This document shows, in pieces, positions 34,693 to 42,799 of a stretch of DNA of 64,000 nt (positions are counted from its first letter, which is position 1; every line of letters starts with the position of its first letter). Under the pieces are notes generated by a model. The model saw nothing but the letters and a program-made list of their open reading frames with translations, did not search any database and was not told the origin of the DNA. The position numbers were made by a program, and so were the translations under genes. The stretch is from Spirochaetales bacterium Spiro_05. Its GTDB lineage: Bacteria > Spirochaetota > Spirochaetia > Sphaerochaetales > Sphaerochaetaceae. The stretch covers positions 1 to 64,000 of the forward strand of contig LVBG01000013.1 in the NCBI GenBank assembly GCA_001603115.1, written 5' to 3'.

Positions 34693-36496
34693 TCTGCAGC
34701 ATCTGTTGGGGAGTGCCTGAGGTGAAGGTGGGCAGGTAGTGGTTGAGGAACGTGAGCTCAGAGAGCTCGTGGTTGTTCACCTTCGCCTTGAAGACCAGCG
34801 TATCCTCAGTGGGAATGGTGGTATCCTTATTTGCAAGTAGCTCCTCAAAGAGCTTCTCGCCCGGCCTGAGACCGGTAACAATCACCTGGCTCCTGCCATC
34901 GCCATAGTACTTCACCAGCTTCTGGGCAAAGTCATAGATGCGCACCGGCTGACCCATATCCAGGACCATCACCTCACCGCCCTTGGCCATGGAAGCAGCC
35001 TTGAACACAAGACCCACCGCTTCGGGTATGGCCATGAAGTAGCGGATGATATCCTTGTGGGTGACGGTGATCGGCACCCCTGCCTTGATCTGTTCCATGA
35101 AGAGCGGGAGCATGCTTCCCCGGCTTCCCAGCACATTGCCAAAGCGCACGCAGACGATCTCGGTCTCCTTGGAGTTCAGCATCCCGCTGATCAGCTCCAC
35201 CACCCGCTTGGTAGCCCCCATGACATTGGTCGGGTTCACCGCCTTGTCGGTGGAGATCACCACCACCTTGGCAACCCCGTGTTCCTTGGCGCTCTTGAGC
35301 AGCCCATAGCTGCCCCAGATATTGGTCGTGATAGCCTCCTCAGGATAGAGCTCCTGCAGCGGCACATGCTTGTAAGCGGCAGCGTGGAACAGAAGCTGGG
35401 GCCGGTACTGCTGCATGATGCGGTCGATCTTCGCACGGTTCTTGATATCGCACACCACCGGCACCACCAGGTCGCTCCACTCCTTCTGGTAGTTGTGCAG
35501 CCTCAGGCTCAGATCATGGAGCTCGGTCTCATCGACATCCAGAAGGATCAACTGGGAAGGGCCATAACTGAGCAGCTGGCGGCAGATCTCGCTTCCGATG
35601 CTCCCCCCTGCCCCGGTGACCAGCACCCGCTTGTTCATGACCATCTGCCTGATCGGCTCCTTGTCGATGCTGATCAGAGGCCGGCCCAGCAGGTCGGCGT
35701 AGTCGAGATTGCGCAGGTCAAGCTCCTTGGAGCCCTCCTGCATCTCAAAGAGGGAGGGAATCACCTTGATGTCGCACCCCGCCTCCTTGGCGGCATCGAC
35801 AGCGGCAAGCATCCGCTCCTGGTCAATCTGGGTAATGGCGATGATCAGGGTTTTTGCCCTGCACTCGGTGAGAATCTGGTGCAAATCATGCACCGTCCCA
35901 TACACCTTGATGCCCAGTACCAAGGCTCCCTTGAGCTTGGCATCGTCATCAGCCAAGCCGACAATGTGATAGAGCAACTTGCCCTTCTGGTACTGGCGGA
36001 TGAGGGTGCTGCCAAGCTCCCCAGCCCCATAGATGACTGCACGGGGAAGGTTGGTATTGTAGTGCTTGTTACGGTAGGAGAGAATGCTCCGGTAGCCCAC
36101 CCGTGCCCCCATAAGCATGGTGAAGCCAAAACCGTCGGCAACCAATAAAAATGAGAGCCAAGGGTTGGTGAAGCCCAAATAGGAACCTAGGGTAACGACG
36201 GCCAGCGCAAAAGCCGGAAAAAACGCTGTGAGGGCGCGGTACATCACATCGAGCGAACTCTCGCTGATCCGGATGCGGTAGAACTTCACCGCCGAGAGCA
36301 GGATTATCAAGCCGATGATATTGATGTAGACAATAGTATCGAAGAGGGCGGGAATAGAACGAAACACCACCCATGAGGCTATCAGATGGGTGACCACAAG
36401 CAAGGCGACATCAATGACCACCAAGATCATTCTTCTCAGCAACCGACCTTTTCTCAGCAACTCATTCACAGCAATCCCCTGTATACGAAGCCCCAT
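34649..36496 (-). CDS. Membrane-bound nucleotide-sugar 4,6-dehydratase/epimerase (CapD/WbpM type)
   Basis: A 615-residue protein. Four hydrophobic segments fill residues about 20-130, a Rossmann-like CoA-binding-type domain follows (VIYGAGELGSTL near 150), and an extended SDR domain starts at VLVTGAGGSIGSEI near 291. The SDR triad is of the FlaA1/WbpM form, with STDKAVNPTNVMGATKR carrying Met in place of the usual Tyr. Such enzymes turn UDP-GlcNAc into the 4-keto-6-deoxy sugar used for QuiNAc, bacillosamine or FucNAc. It stands with the NusG-like gene about 22 kb from the main polysaccharide locus. The aminotransferase that could use its product is truncated at 12705-13319. Confidence 0.92.
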   Translation of the reverse strand: MGLRIQGIAVNELLRKGRLLRRMILVVIDVALLVVTHLIASWVVFRSIPALFDTIVYINIIGLIILLSAVKFYRIRISESSLDVMYRALTAFFPAFALAVVTLGSYLGFTNPWLSFLLVADGFGFTMLMGARVGYRSILSYRNKHYNTNLPRAVIYGAGELGSTLIRQYQKGKLLYHIVGLADDDAKLKGALVLGIKVYGTVHDLHQILTECRAKTLIIAITQIDQERMLAAVDAAKEAGCDIKVIPSLFEMQEGSKELDLRNLDYADLLGRPLISIDKEPIRQMVMNKRVLVTGAGGSIGSEICRQLLSYGPSQLILLDVDETELHDLSLRLHNYQKEWSDLVVPVVCDIKNRAKIDRIMQQYRPQLLFHAAAYKHVPLQELYPEEAITTNIWGSYGLLKSAKEHGVAKVVVISTDKAVNPTNVMGATKRVVELISGMLNSKETEIVCVRFGNVLGSRGSMLPLFMEQIKAGVPITVTHKDIIRYFMAIPEAVGLVFKAASMAKGGEVMVLDMGQPVRIYDFAQKLVKYYGDGRSQVIVTGLRPGEKLFEELLANKDTTIPTEDTLVFKAKVNNHELSELTFLNHYLPTFTSGTPQQMLQMLHQLVPEFKDPRM

Positions 36497-36502
36497 ATTG
36501 CA

Positions 36503-36746
36503 TTACAAAGGTAGAAAACATTGCGTAGAATCAAGCAAGTGTGGGTAGACAGAGGATAGCACGAGCCTTGAAGTGTGTAAACGAGTTCTGCTCAATCCAA
36601 AGGCCGGTTCAGTGGCAATGAACTCCACCGGCATGTTCACCCGCTTGATCACCTGCGCAAACCCAAACTCCACCAGAGCCCGGCTGTGCCGGTAGTCAAC
36701 ACTGACAATACTGCCCATGAAGGACTTCATGGGTCCTTCGATGATG
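36503..36746 (-). pseudogene. Duplicated 3' end of the NusG-like gene
   Basis: Minus-strand frame reading MGSIVSVDYRHSRALVEFGF and RVNMPVEFIATEP, nearly the same as the C-terminus of the full NusG-like gene at 36910-37449. The NGN domain is missing and the end is altered by a frame change (AFGLSRT). It has no function of its own and is the left part of a 190-base direct repeat. Confidence 0.85.
36554..36746. repeat. Direct repeat B1 (NusG-like gene end)
   Basis: About 193 bases matching 36872-37063 with few differences, at an offset of about 318 bases. It begins at the shared GGATAGCACGAGCC outside the coding part, so the copied unit includes the downstream flank of the gene. Confidence 0.85.
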
Positions 36747-36813
36747 TGAAGCTCACAAAAGCTTACGAGGACAGAATCTATATAAACATATTTCTGTTTT
36801 GGAAGGGTAAAAT

Positions 36814-36846
36814 AAAAGCTTGCTTCTCAATGAGTTGCAAGCTTTT
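36814..36846. terminator. Hairpin downstream of the NusG-like gene
   Basis: AAAAGCTTGC pairs perfectly with GCAAGCTTTT across a 13-base loop. The A and T runs at the two sides make it a likely bidirectional intrinsic terminator. It lies between the two B repeats, so the capD-like gene may depend on read-through, which a NusG-type antiterminator could give. Confidence 0.65.
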
Positions 36847-36871
36847 CTTTATGTTTTGGCTGTCAAAGTCA

Positions 36872-37063
36872 GGATAGCACGAGCCTTGAAGGGTGTAAAC
36901 GAGTTCTGCTCAATCCAAAGGTCGGTCAGTGGCAATGAACTCCACCGGCATGTTCACCCGCCTGATCACCTGGGCAAACTCAAATTCCACCAAGGCCCGG
37001 CTGTGCCGATAGTCAACACTGACGATGGTACCCATGAAGTCCTTCATGGGCCCTTCGATGATG
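36872..37063. repeat. Direct repeat B2 (NusG-like gene end, intact copy)
   Basis: Counterpart of 36554-36746. It covers the last 50 or so codons of the intact NusG-like gene and its downstream flank. Confidence 0.85.
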
Positions 37064-37449
37064 ATGATCGGCTCTCCCTTCTTGAACACAGCCTTCGACG
37101 GTTTGATCGTTCCCTTGTTGTGCATGATCCACGCTGCATAGGCTGCGTCGGAACCCTGCAGCTCGATGGTGTTGTTCAGATTCTTCAGAAACCCATAGCA
37201 ACCTGCAATACGATGAATATCCACACGATAGTCGGAGAGGGAGTTCTCACTGGAGACCAACAGGTAGCCCGGAAGGATCGGGTGGTCGGTCATGATTTTC
37301 TTTCCCTTGCGCCGATCGATCATCCGGCGCAGGGGAATGTACACCAAGACATCGCAGAGGTCCCCAAGTTCCCGTTCAAAGAACTTGTTCAAGTGGGCAC
37401 GTACCCTCTCCTCACCCCCGGTCCTGCATGCAATGAAGTAGTAGTTCAT
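36910..37449 (-). CDS. NusG-like specialised antiterminator (LoaP/UpxY type)
   Basis: A 179-residue NusG paralogue. Residues 1-105 form the NGN domain (MNYYFIACRTGGEERV, then VYIPLRRMIDRRKGKK, then PGYLLV), and residues about 125-175 the KOW domain (FKKGEPIIIIEGPMKDFMGTIVSVD). The short NGN loop and location beside a polysaccharide gene fit the specialised LoaP/UpxY/RfaH-type factors that let RNA polymerase pass terminators in long surface-glycan operons, rather than the housekeeping NusG. A strong hairpin terminator and the capD-like gene follow. Its targets are inferred, and the large glycan locus at 1-14 kb is the obvious candidate. Confidence 0.85.
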   Translation of the reverse strand: MNYYFIACRTGGEERVRAHLNKFFERELGDLCDVLVYIPLRRMIDRRKGKKIMTDHPILPGYLLVSSENSLSDYRVDIHRIAGCYGFLKNLNNTIELQGSDAAYAAWIMHNKGTIKPSKAVFKKGEPIIIIEGPMKDFMGTIVSVDYRHSRALVEFEFAQVIRRVNMPVEFIATDRPLD

Positions 37450-37485
37450 AGTGGCCTATAGTAGGGCAGATTCAAAACTTTGTCA

Positions 37486-38367
37486 TCAGACATTGAAGGC
37501 TTTCACCAGTGCTTCGTGCATCACCGCCCGATCTGGGTCCATGCCCGTCCACCCCTTGATCGCAATCGCTCCCTGGTTCACCAGCATGCCCAACCCATCG
37601 AGGGTATCGCACCCCGCCTCTCGGGCCCGCACAAGGAAGGCGGTATCAACAGGGTTGAAGACCACATCACAGGCAAGCGTATGCTTCAGGTTTTTGGCAA
37701 ACTCCACATCGATGCAAGCCGTTTCATTGAACAAGCCCACCGTGGTCGCCTGTACCACCACCAGGTTGTCCTCTTCAATGCGGTAGGTGCCTTCCCACCT
37801 CCTGCTGGTCACCTTGGTGGAAGAGAAGCCATCGAGGCGCTTTGCCAGGGCCTGGGAGCGTCCTTCACTGCGGTTGAGCAGCACCACTTCCTTCGCTTCT
37901 GCGAGCACCAGCTCCGTTGCAATGGCAGAAGCAGCGCCACCACTACCGAAGATCAGGACAGTGCGGCCCTTCACTGAACCAAGCTTCTCTGTGAGCGACT
38001 GCAGAAACCCCTTGCCATCGGTGTTGTCCCCGATATAGGTTCCATCACTTCGGCGGGTGATGCAGTTCACTGCGTTGCTCAGGCGAGCACTCTCCGTCAG
38101 CTCATCGAGGAAGGGGAACACCTTCTGCTTGAACGGGGCTGTCACATTCAATCCTGAAACCTGCATTGCTCTCAGGCCCCACATCACCGCCTCCAATTCT
38201 TCACTATCCACCTCACAGGTCAGGTAGCGCCCTGCATAGTCGAGAGAGCGGAACGCCTCTTCCACCATGAATTCGGTGGGGTTGCCCACCACCGGATTTC
38301 CGATGCAGAAATACAGGGAGGACAGGGGCCCTTTCATCAAGGATTGCAAAGTTCTTGTAGTATCCAT
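37486..38367 (-). CDS. Shikimate-dehydrogenase-family protein with altered substrate motif
   Basis: A 293-residue AroE-family enzyme. The start at 38367 has AGGAG 7 bases upstream. The core is intact: NVTAPFKQKV with the catalytic Lys, NAVNCITR, GDNTDGKGF with the catalytic Asp, the NADP-fold FGSGGAAS, NRSEGR (Arg for the NADP phosphate) and GLGMLVNQGA. The shikimate-binding motif near the N-terminus, normally H-S-x-S-P-x-x-HN, reads GNPTEFMVEEAF: the two serines are Asn and Thr and HN is lost. The protein may act on another cyclic or polyol acid, or be a second AroE. It stands alone, without other aromatic-pathway genes. Confidence 0.8.
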   Translation of the reverse strand: MDTTRTLQSLMKGPLSSLYFCIGNPVVGNPTEFMVEEAFRSLDYAGRYLTCEVDSEELEAVMWGLRAMQVSGLNVTAPFKQKVFPFLDELTESARLSNAVNCITRRSDGTYIGDNTDGKGFLQSLTEKLGSVKGRTVLIFGSGGAASAIATELVLAEAKEVVLLNRSEGRSQALAKRLDGFSSTKVTSRRWEGTYRIEEDNLVVVQATTVGLFNETACIDVEFAKNLKHTLACDVVFNPVDTAFLVRAREAGCDTLDGLGMLVNQGAIAIKGWTGMDPDRAVMHEALVKAFNV

Positions 38368-38517
38368 TCCTTCACTCCTAGACAGAAATTCTGGCAATCA
38401 GCAAGTATTGTATAAGCCTAAGGCGATATTTTTACATTTATTGCAAAAATAATGCTAGGCAGTCCTACTATTCCATTCTATACTTCATGTAAAACTTGCA
38501 CACAAGAGGAGAAGATT

Positions 38518-39234
38518 GTGGAATCTTCAGATCTATCCCAGTACCTACAGCCTACACCGCTGCTCGACTACCAGGCAAGCCCTATCCAGGCACTCATGGT
38601 GGAGAAGGGATGGGAAAGTCTCTCTACCAAAACGGCTCAGATAGAAGCAGTCTACACCTATGTACGGGATGAGATAGCCTATGGCTATACCACCCGCTTC
38701 CAGATTTCCGCTACACAGGTACTTGCTTCCAAGCAAGGCAACTGCATCACCAAGACCACCCTGCTCATGGCCTTGCTGCGACACTTGGGCATTCCTTGCC
38801 GTCTGAAGGCAGGATTGGTGGAGAAGGTCATTCATCGCGGGTTGTTGCACGGCATGAGTTATACCCTCAGTCCGGCTGAACTCTACCATACCTGGCTGGA
38901 AGTGCGATACAACAACCGCTGGGTGGAGATCGGGGGGCATATTGTTGACCGTCCCTACCTGCAGAAACTGCAAGCCAAGTTCCCAGATTTCATGGGAAGC
39001 TTCTATGGCTATGGCATAGCCGTGCTGCACTTTCGCAATCCACCCATCCAGTGGGAGGAGAACGATACCTTCGTCCAGCACAAGGCCATCAAGGATATGC
39101 TGGGAACCTACAGCGACCCCGACGGATTCTTCAAAGCCTATCCACAAGCTGAGAAGTATACCAGCTCCATCCGCTACAAGACCATCCTACGCTCAACACT
39201 CAATTCTGCGATCACCACGTTGCGCCATAGCTAA
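38518..39234 (+). CDS. Transglutaminase-like cysteine-protease-fold protein
   Basis: A 238-residue protein without signal peptide. GTG 38518 is chosen as start because GAGGAG lies 6 bases upstream; ATG 38452 in the same frame has no RBS. The transglutaminase-core triad is present: Cys76 in KQGNCITK, His124 in ELYHTWLEV and Asp144 in HIVDRPYL. Spacing matches the bacterial transglut_core family, which includes peptidases and amidases. It converges on selD with a 5-base gap. The substrate is unknown; the lack of export signals suggests a cytosolic role. Confidence 0.78.
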   Translation: MESSDLSQYLQPTPLLDYQASPIQALMVEKGWESLSTKTAQIEAVYTYVRDEIAYGYTTRFQISATQVLASKQGNCITKTTLLMALLRHLGIPCRLKAGLVEKVIHRGLLHGMSYTLSPAELYHTWLEVRYNNRWVEIGGHIVDRPYLQKLQAKFPDFMGSFYGYGIAVLHFRNPPIQWEENDTFVQHKAIKDMLGTYSDPDGFFKAYPQAEKYTSSIRYKTILRSTLNSAITTLRHS

Positions 39235-39239
39235 AGTAC

Positions 39240-40262
39240 TCAATACACCTTGAGAGGGAAATCAGAGAAGGCGGTTACCGATCCTATGATCGGATAGCCG
39301 CTTTCTTTACTGTATGCCCTCCCCTCCTCTTCGCTCATGCTCAAGAGGAGCCCTCCCGAAGTCTGGGGATCGAAGAGCAGGTCCTGCACCTCCTGCTCAA
39401 TACCTTTGCTGAAGTGCACCGCATCCTCAAGATACTCGCGGTTGTGGTAGAGACCCTCCGGGTTCAGCCCCATCCGTGCATACTCCAAAGCATCAGAAAG
39501 GACAGGAATGGCTGTGCTGTACAGCACCATACTCACATTCGAAGCGGTTGCCATCTCATGGGCATGCCCTAGCAGGGAGAAGCCGGTGATGTCGGTGGCT
39601 GCATGCACCTCGTACTTTTGGGCAAGGTCGCGGGCACGCTTGTTGAGCGTGGTCATGCTCTCAATGGCGGCCTGGGCTGCCACTTCGGAGGCCATACCGG
39701 CTTTCACCGCCGTATTGATGATACCCACCCCGAGTGGTTTGGTCAGGATGAGCACATCCCCGACCTGTGCACCCTTGTTCGCCCATACCTTGCCCTCCTG
39801 AGCAAAGCCGGTGACACAGAGACCGTACTTGGGGGTTGCATCGCTGATCGTATGCCCTCCTGCAATAACCGCCCCACTCTCTTCGACCTTGCTCTGTCCC
39901 CCAAGGAGGATCTGCCTGAGCACGGAGAGCTCGAGGCAGGAGGGAAAACACACAAGATTCAGGGCAAGCTTGGGCTCGCCTCCCATGGCATAGATGTCAC
40001 TGAGGGCATTCGCCGCGGCCACCTGGCCAAAAAGGTAGGGGTCGTCGACCATGGGGGGAAAGAAGTCCACTGTCTGCAGCATCAGAAGGTCATCGCTGAT
40101 CCTGTAGACACAGGCATCGTCACTGCCTTCATTCCCTTCCACCAGATTAGGGCTGTGCATCACAGGAAGACTGTCCAGCACCTCATGCAGCAGCGCTGGC
40201 GGCAACTTTGCCGCACAGCCGCTGGTCTTCACCATCTGGGTAAGCCTTACTTCTTCCATCAT
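39240..40262 (-). CDS. selD: Selenide, water dikinase (selenophosphate synthetase)
   Basis: A 340-residue enzyme that makes selenophosphate from selenide and ATP, the selenium donor for Sec-tRNA and selenouridine. KTSGCAAKL near residue 13 holds the catalytic Cys (a Cys, not Sec, form) and Lys. GSDDACVYR, the DFFPPMVDDP loop, ADITGFS-like ATDITGFSLLGH and FDPQTSGGLL are family motifs. The ATG at 40262 overlaps the TGA of the upstream gene; the next ATG at 40259 is an alternative. It is the last gene of a four-gene selenium operon. The selA, selB and selC genes are not in the window. Confidence 0.95.
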   Translation of the reverse strand: MMEEVRLTQMVKTSGCAAKLPPALLHEVLDSLPVMHSPNLVEGNEGSDDACVYRISDDLLMLQTVDFFPPMVDDPYLFGQVAAANALSDIYAMGGEPKLALNLVCFPSCLELSVLRQILLGGQSKVEESGAVIAGGHTISDATPKYGLCVTGFAQEGKVWANKGAQVGDVLILTKPLGVGIINTAVKAGMASEVAAQAAIESMTTLNKRARDLAQKYEVHAATDITGFSLLGHAHEMATASNVSMVLYSTAIPVLSDALEYARMGLNPEGLYHNREYLEDAVHFSKGIEQEVQDLLFDPQTSGGLLLSMSEEEGRAYSKESGYPIIGSVTAFSDFPLKVY

Positions 40263-40504
40263 CAATCCTCATTTCTGAAGAGAAGTGCATACGCACCTTC
40301 TTGTTGTTCATACACTGCTTCGACCTGGGCCGTGTCGTACCCAGTCGCCCATTCTGAGGCCTCATAGACGGCACAGGTGCCGCATGAGGAAGAGAGGGAG
40401 CGGGGAACCGGCTGGAGGACACAGTTCAGGTCCTGCTGTCTGCACCAGGTCCTGAATTGCACCGCCCCATAGTGGTCGAAAAACGTGGCTACAAAGCTTT
40501 TCAT
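40262..40504 (-). CDS. DUF3343 protein, putative Se/S carrier
   Basis: An 80-residue protein starting at ATG 40504, which overlaps the yedF-like stop (ATGA). It has the DUF3343 pattern: a hydrophobic strand with a small-residue turn near the N-terminus (ATFFDHYGAVQF), CVLQPVPRSLSSSCGTC with three cysteines, and a C-terminal VEAVYEQ. Proteins of this type are encoded beside selD and YedE/YedF proteins in many anaerobes and are thought to hand on selenium or sulfur through the cysteines. The start in the longer open frame is rejected because it would overlap yedF. Confidence 0.8.
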   Translation of the reverse strand: MKSFVATFFDHYGAVQFRTWCRQQDLNCVLQPVPRSLSSSCGTCAVYEASEWATGYDTAQVEAVYEQQEGAYALLFRNED

Positions 40505-40710
40505 GCCTTGCTCAACTCCAGGGCCCACCCGTATTCGGTTCCCTCAATGGTCACCTGATAGCCTGCAGCCTTTGCATAGCGAGTTACGTTCTCCTTTGCC
40601 GAGATGTTGTCCACCTGGACCGTCACTGCATCCGGTTTCTTGTCAAGCACTTTCTTTGTCTCAATGACCGGCTGGGGGCAGGAAAGTCCCCGTGCGTCGA
40701 TAGTCTGCAT
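40501..40710 (-). CDS. yedF: TusA/YedF-family sulfur or selenium carrier
   Basis: A 69-residue SirA/TusA-fold protein. ARGLSCPQPVIETKK (6-20) holds the CPxP motif whose Cys carries the persulfide or selenide. It is the single-domain form; longer YedF proteins in anaerobes are fused to a DsrE-like domain. It lies 12 bases after yedE and is coupled to the DUF3343 gene, so a role in selenium rather than tRNA thiolation is inferred. Confidence 0.88.
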   Translation of the reverse strand: MQTIDARGLSCPQPVIETKKVLDKKPDAVTVQVDNISAKENVTRYAKAAGYQVTIEGTEYGWALELSKA

Positions 40711-40722
40711 CGTCTGTTCCTC

Positions 40723-41787
40723 CTACTTGTTGTTCTTGCGAATGATGAGCAAGGCGATAAGGGTGAGCAGGGCAAAGCCCAGTACCACTGCCACCTTGCC
40801 GCCAAGGGTTGCTCCGGCACCTGATGAAGCAAGGCCGAAATTGTGGGCAAATGCCGCTCCCGCAACCATGCCAAGCACGCTCATGGCACTGTCGGTATTC
40901 CCTTCAGCGGCGAGGATGGTCTGCCTGAGCGGGCAGCCTCCGAGCAAGGACGATCCGTAACCTACCAGCCCCATGCCCAAAAAGTTCCAGAGCCAATCGG
41001 TATGGGCAACCGGTTGTCCGGAAAAGCCGAGCTTGAAGGTCCCGGTGGCAATAGTAAGCATAAGGGCAACCACGATTACCGCTACCGAACCAAGCAAGAG
41101 CGTGGTGTCACGGAAGAGGAAGAGGTCGCGGATGCCTCCTGCCATGCAAAAACGGGTGCGCTGTGCAAGCAATCCGACAACAGCACCGGCTGCCAAGCTG
41201 ATGAGGATGGGGGCGTGCATGCTGCCAGGCCCTGCGGTGCTGAATTTCAGCAGAGCAGGAAGGAACAGCAACACGACAAGCAAGGCAAGGGCGATGATTG
41301 ACGGAAGCGAGCCTTCCACCTTGCCCTGCGTATAACTGCGTCCAAGGCTGAAGCCCTTGTTGAGCAGGAGAGAGCCGGCGATTACGCCTGCAGCGAATCC
41401 AAGGAGTGCCACTACGGCATTGAGGTCTCCCCCACCAATCCTGAGGAGCATCCTGAAAGGACAACCCAAAAACACCAGGGCACCTATCATGACAAAGAAG
41501 GAGATGACAAAGCGCGTCAGAGGAGAGGAACCTCCACGGCTCTTGTGCTCCTTGCGAAACAGCGCCATGGCTGTAGCTCCCAGGAAAAGGCCGATGATCT
41601 CAGGCCTTGCGTACTGCACCACAGCTGCACTGTGCAGTCCCAAGGAACCAGCGATATCACGATAAAAGCAGGCGATGCAAAATCCCATGTTCAAGGGGTT
41701 GCCCAACATAACCAAGATAGCGGCCAATACAGCAAAGAGGCTTCCTGCCCCCATAATGGTGTACTGTTCTTTTCCTAATCGTTTCAT
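40723..41787 (-). CDS. yedE: YedE-type selenium metabolism membrane protein
   Basis: A 354-residue membrane protein with about 9 to 10 hydrophobic helices and the duplicated YeeE/YedE layout. MGFCIACFYRDIAGSLG near residue 32, LGCPFRMLLRIGGGD near 105, RTRFCMAGGIRD near 212 and LLGGCPLRQ near 285 hold the conserved cysteines of this thiosulfate/selenium transporter family. ATG 41787 has GGAGAG 5 bases upstream and is preferred over 41799. It is the first gene of the operon with yedF, DUF3343 and selD, the known selenium association. Confidence 0.9.
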   Translation of the reverse strand: MKRLGKEQYTIMGAGSLFAVLAAILVMLGNPLNMGFCIACFYRDIAGSLGLHSAAVVQYARPEIIGLFLGATAMALFRKEHKSRGGSSPLTRFVISFFVMIGALVFLGCPFRMLLRIGGGDLNAVVALLGFAAGVIAGSLLLNKGFSLGRSYTQGKVEGSLPSIIALALLVVLLFLPALLKFSTAGPGSMHAPILISLAAGAVVGLLAQRTRFCMAGGIRDLFLFRDTTLLLGSVAVIVVALMLTIATGTFKLGFSGQPVAHTDWLWNFLGMGLVGYGSSLLGGCPLRQTILAAEGNTDSAMSVLGMVAGAAFAHNFGLASSGAGATLGGKVAVVLGFALLTLIALLIIRKNNK

Positions 41788-41854
41788 ATTTCTCTCCATT
41801 GCAAAACTATCTCATAGTAAACCATTATTCATCGTTTAACGCAATGGAGAATTT

Positions 41855-42670
41855 TCAGTTTTTGCTTTGTTCGTCTCGTTCAACCAACGTGGGGATGAAA
41901 CGTTCGATGAAAGCAGCTTTCTTGGTGCGATAGCGTAGGTAGAAATAGCCTGCGAGGCAGAAGGCAACCGCGCCGATGAAGTTGACGAACAAATCCTTCA
42001 TGGTGTCGATAAGGCCGATGTCCAGGTACCCACCCACTCCGAGCTCCTGGCCATTGACCACCACCTCGCTGATATCCTTGATGACCACAATCTTTTGTTT
42101 GCCTGTGGGATCGAGGGCAACCGAACGGAGCGTATGGATTACCGTGTCCTTCTGCATGTCCATGCCAAAGAAGATGTCCATGGCAAACTCAAAGAACTCC
42201 CAGATGACCCCGATGGTCATGGAGAAGCAAAAGGCCACGATGGCGACAAAGAGGGGGGAAAGACGGAAACTGAAGCGTTCACTCTGGTTGAGGATGTCCA
42301 CCAGCGAGAAGCCGATGGCAGCTGCAAGAAACCCGTTGAGGGTGTGCAGGGCGGTATCCCAGAAGGGGTAGGTGACATAGTAGGAACGCATCTCCCCCAG
42401 TATTGCAGCGGCAAAGATGAAAAAGAGTATGATGTTCTCCAAGGTATCGGGTATGTCGATGCGGGTGTTTGTCTCGATGAGGGAGGGGATGGAGAAGAGC
42501 GCAAGGGTAAGGATGCAGAGAAAGACGTTCTCATAGCTACGGTTGAATATCTGGACGATCATGATCAAGAGGACAACCAGACGAAGCAAGTAGTGTACAA
42601 TCCGGGCACTGTCGCGCTCACGCACCATCTGGATGAAACTCTTTTTGTTTGGTTTTCTCAGCTTTTTCAT
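41855..42670 (-). CDS. Membrane protein of unknown function (DUF2238/YjdF-like)
   Basis: A 271-residue protein when started at 42670 (MKKLRKPNKK). The longer frame from 42706 adds a hydrophobic run with no RBS. Seven hydrophobic segments lie between about 25 and 250. Motifs IDIPDTLENIILFF, YPFWDTALHTLNGFLAA and IGVIWEFFEFAMD resemble DUF2238-type membrane proteins, with conserved Asp, His and Glu inside or at the edges of helices. A lumenal loop of about 50 residues lies before the last helix. No function is known. It stands between the selenium operon and the ncRNA candidate. Confidence 0.65.
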   Translation of the reverse strand: MKKLRKPNKKSFIQMVRERDSARIVHYLLRLVVLLIMIVQIFNRSYENVFLCILTLALFSIPSLIETNTRIDIPDTLENIILFFIFAAAILGEMRSYYVTYPFWDTALHTLNGFLAAAIGFSLVDILNQSERFSFRLSPLFVAIVAFCFSMTIGVIWEFFEFAMDIFFGMDMQKDTVIHTLRSVALDPTGKQKIVVIKDISEVVVNGQELGVGGYLDIGLIDTMKDLFVNFIGAVAFCLAGYFYLRYRTKKAAFIERFIPTLVERDEQSKN

Positions 42671-42764
42671 GACCAATAGTGTGGACGGTGGAAAGGGAAA
42701 AATCAAGGGAGACCGCTTATGAGAATGTCTAGGACAAAATTTTTATTTTTTCAAGAAAAATCGC

Positions 42765-42793
42765 TTGCATATCCATGAATACTCGCTTATAGT
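42765..42793 (+). promoter_or_regulatory. Sigma70 promoter of the anticodon-arm-like RNA
   Basis: TTGCAT (42765-42770) and TATAGT (42788-42793) are exactly 17 bases apart. Transcription would start near 42800. No protein gene follows on the plus strand before an intrinsic terminator. Confidence 0.65.
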
Positions 42794-42799
42794 AAGACC

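Noticed and set aside
35057..36148. Plus-strand open frame (363 codons) opposite the capD-like gene
   Set aside because: His- and Leu-rich low-complexity translation without motifs; the minus-strand SDR gene is certain.
39240..40262. Selenocysteine in SelD
   Set aside because: The catalytic position is a normal Cys codon; no in-frame TGA is present.
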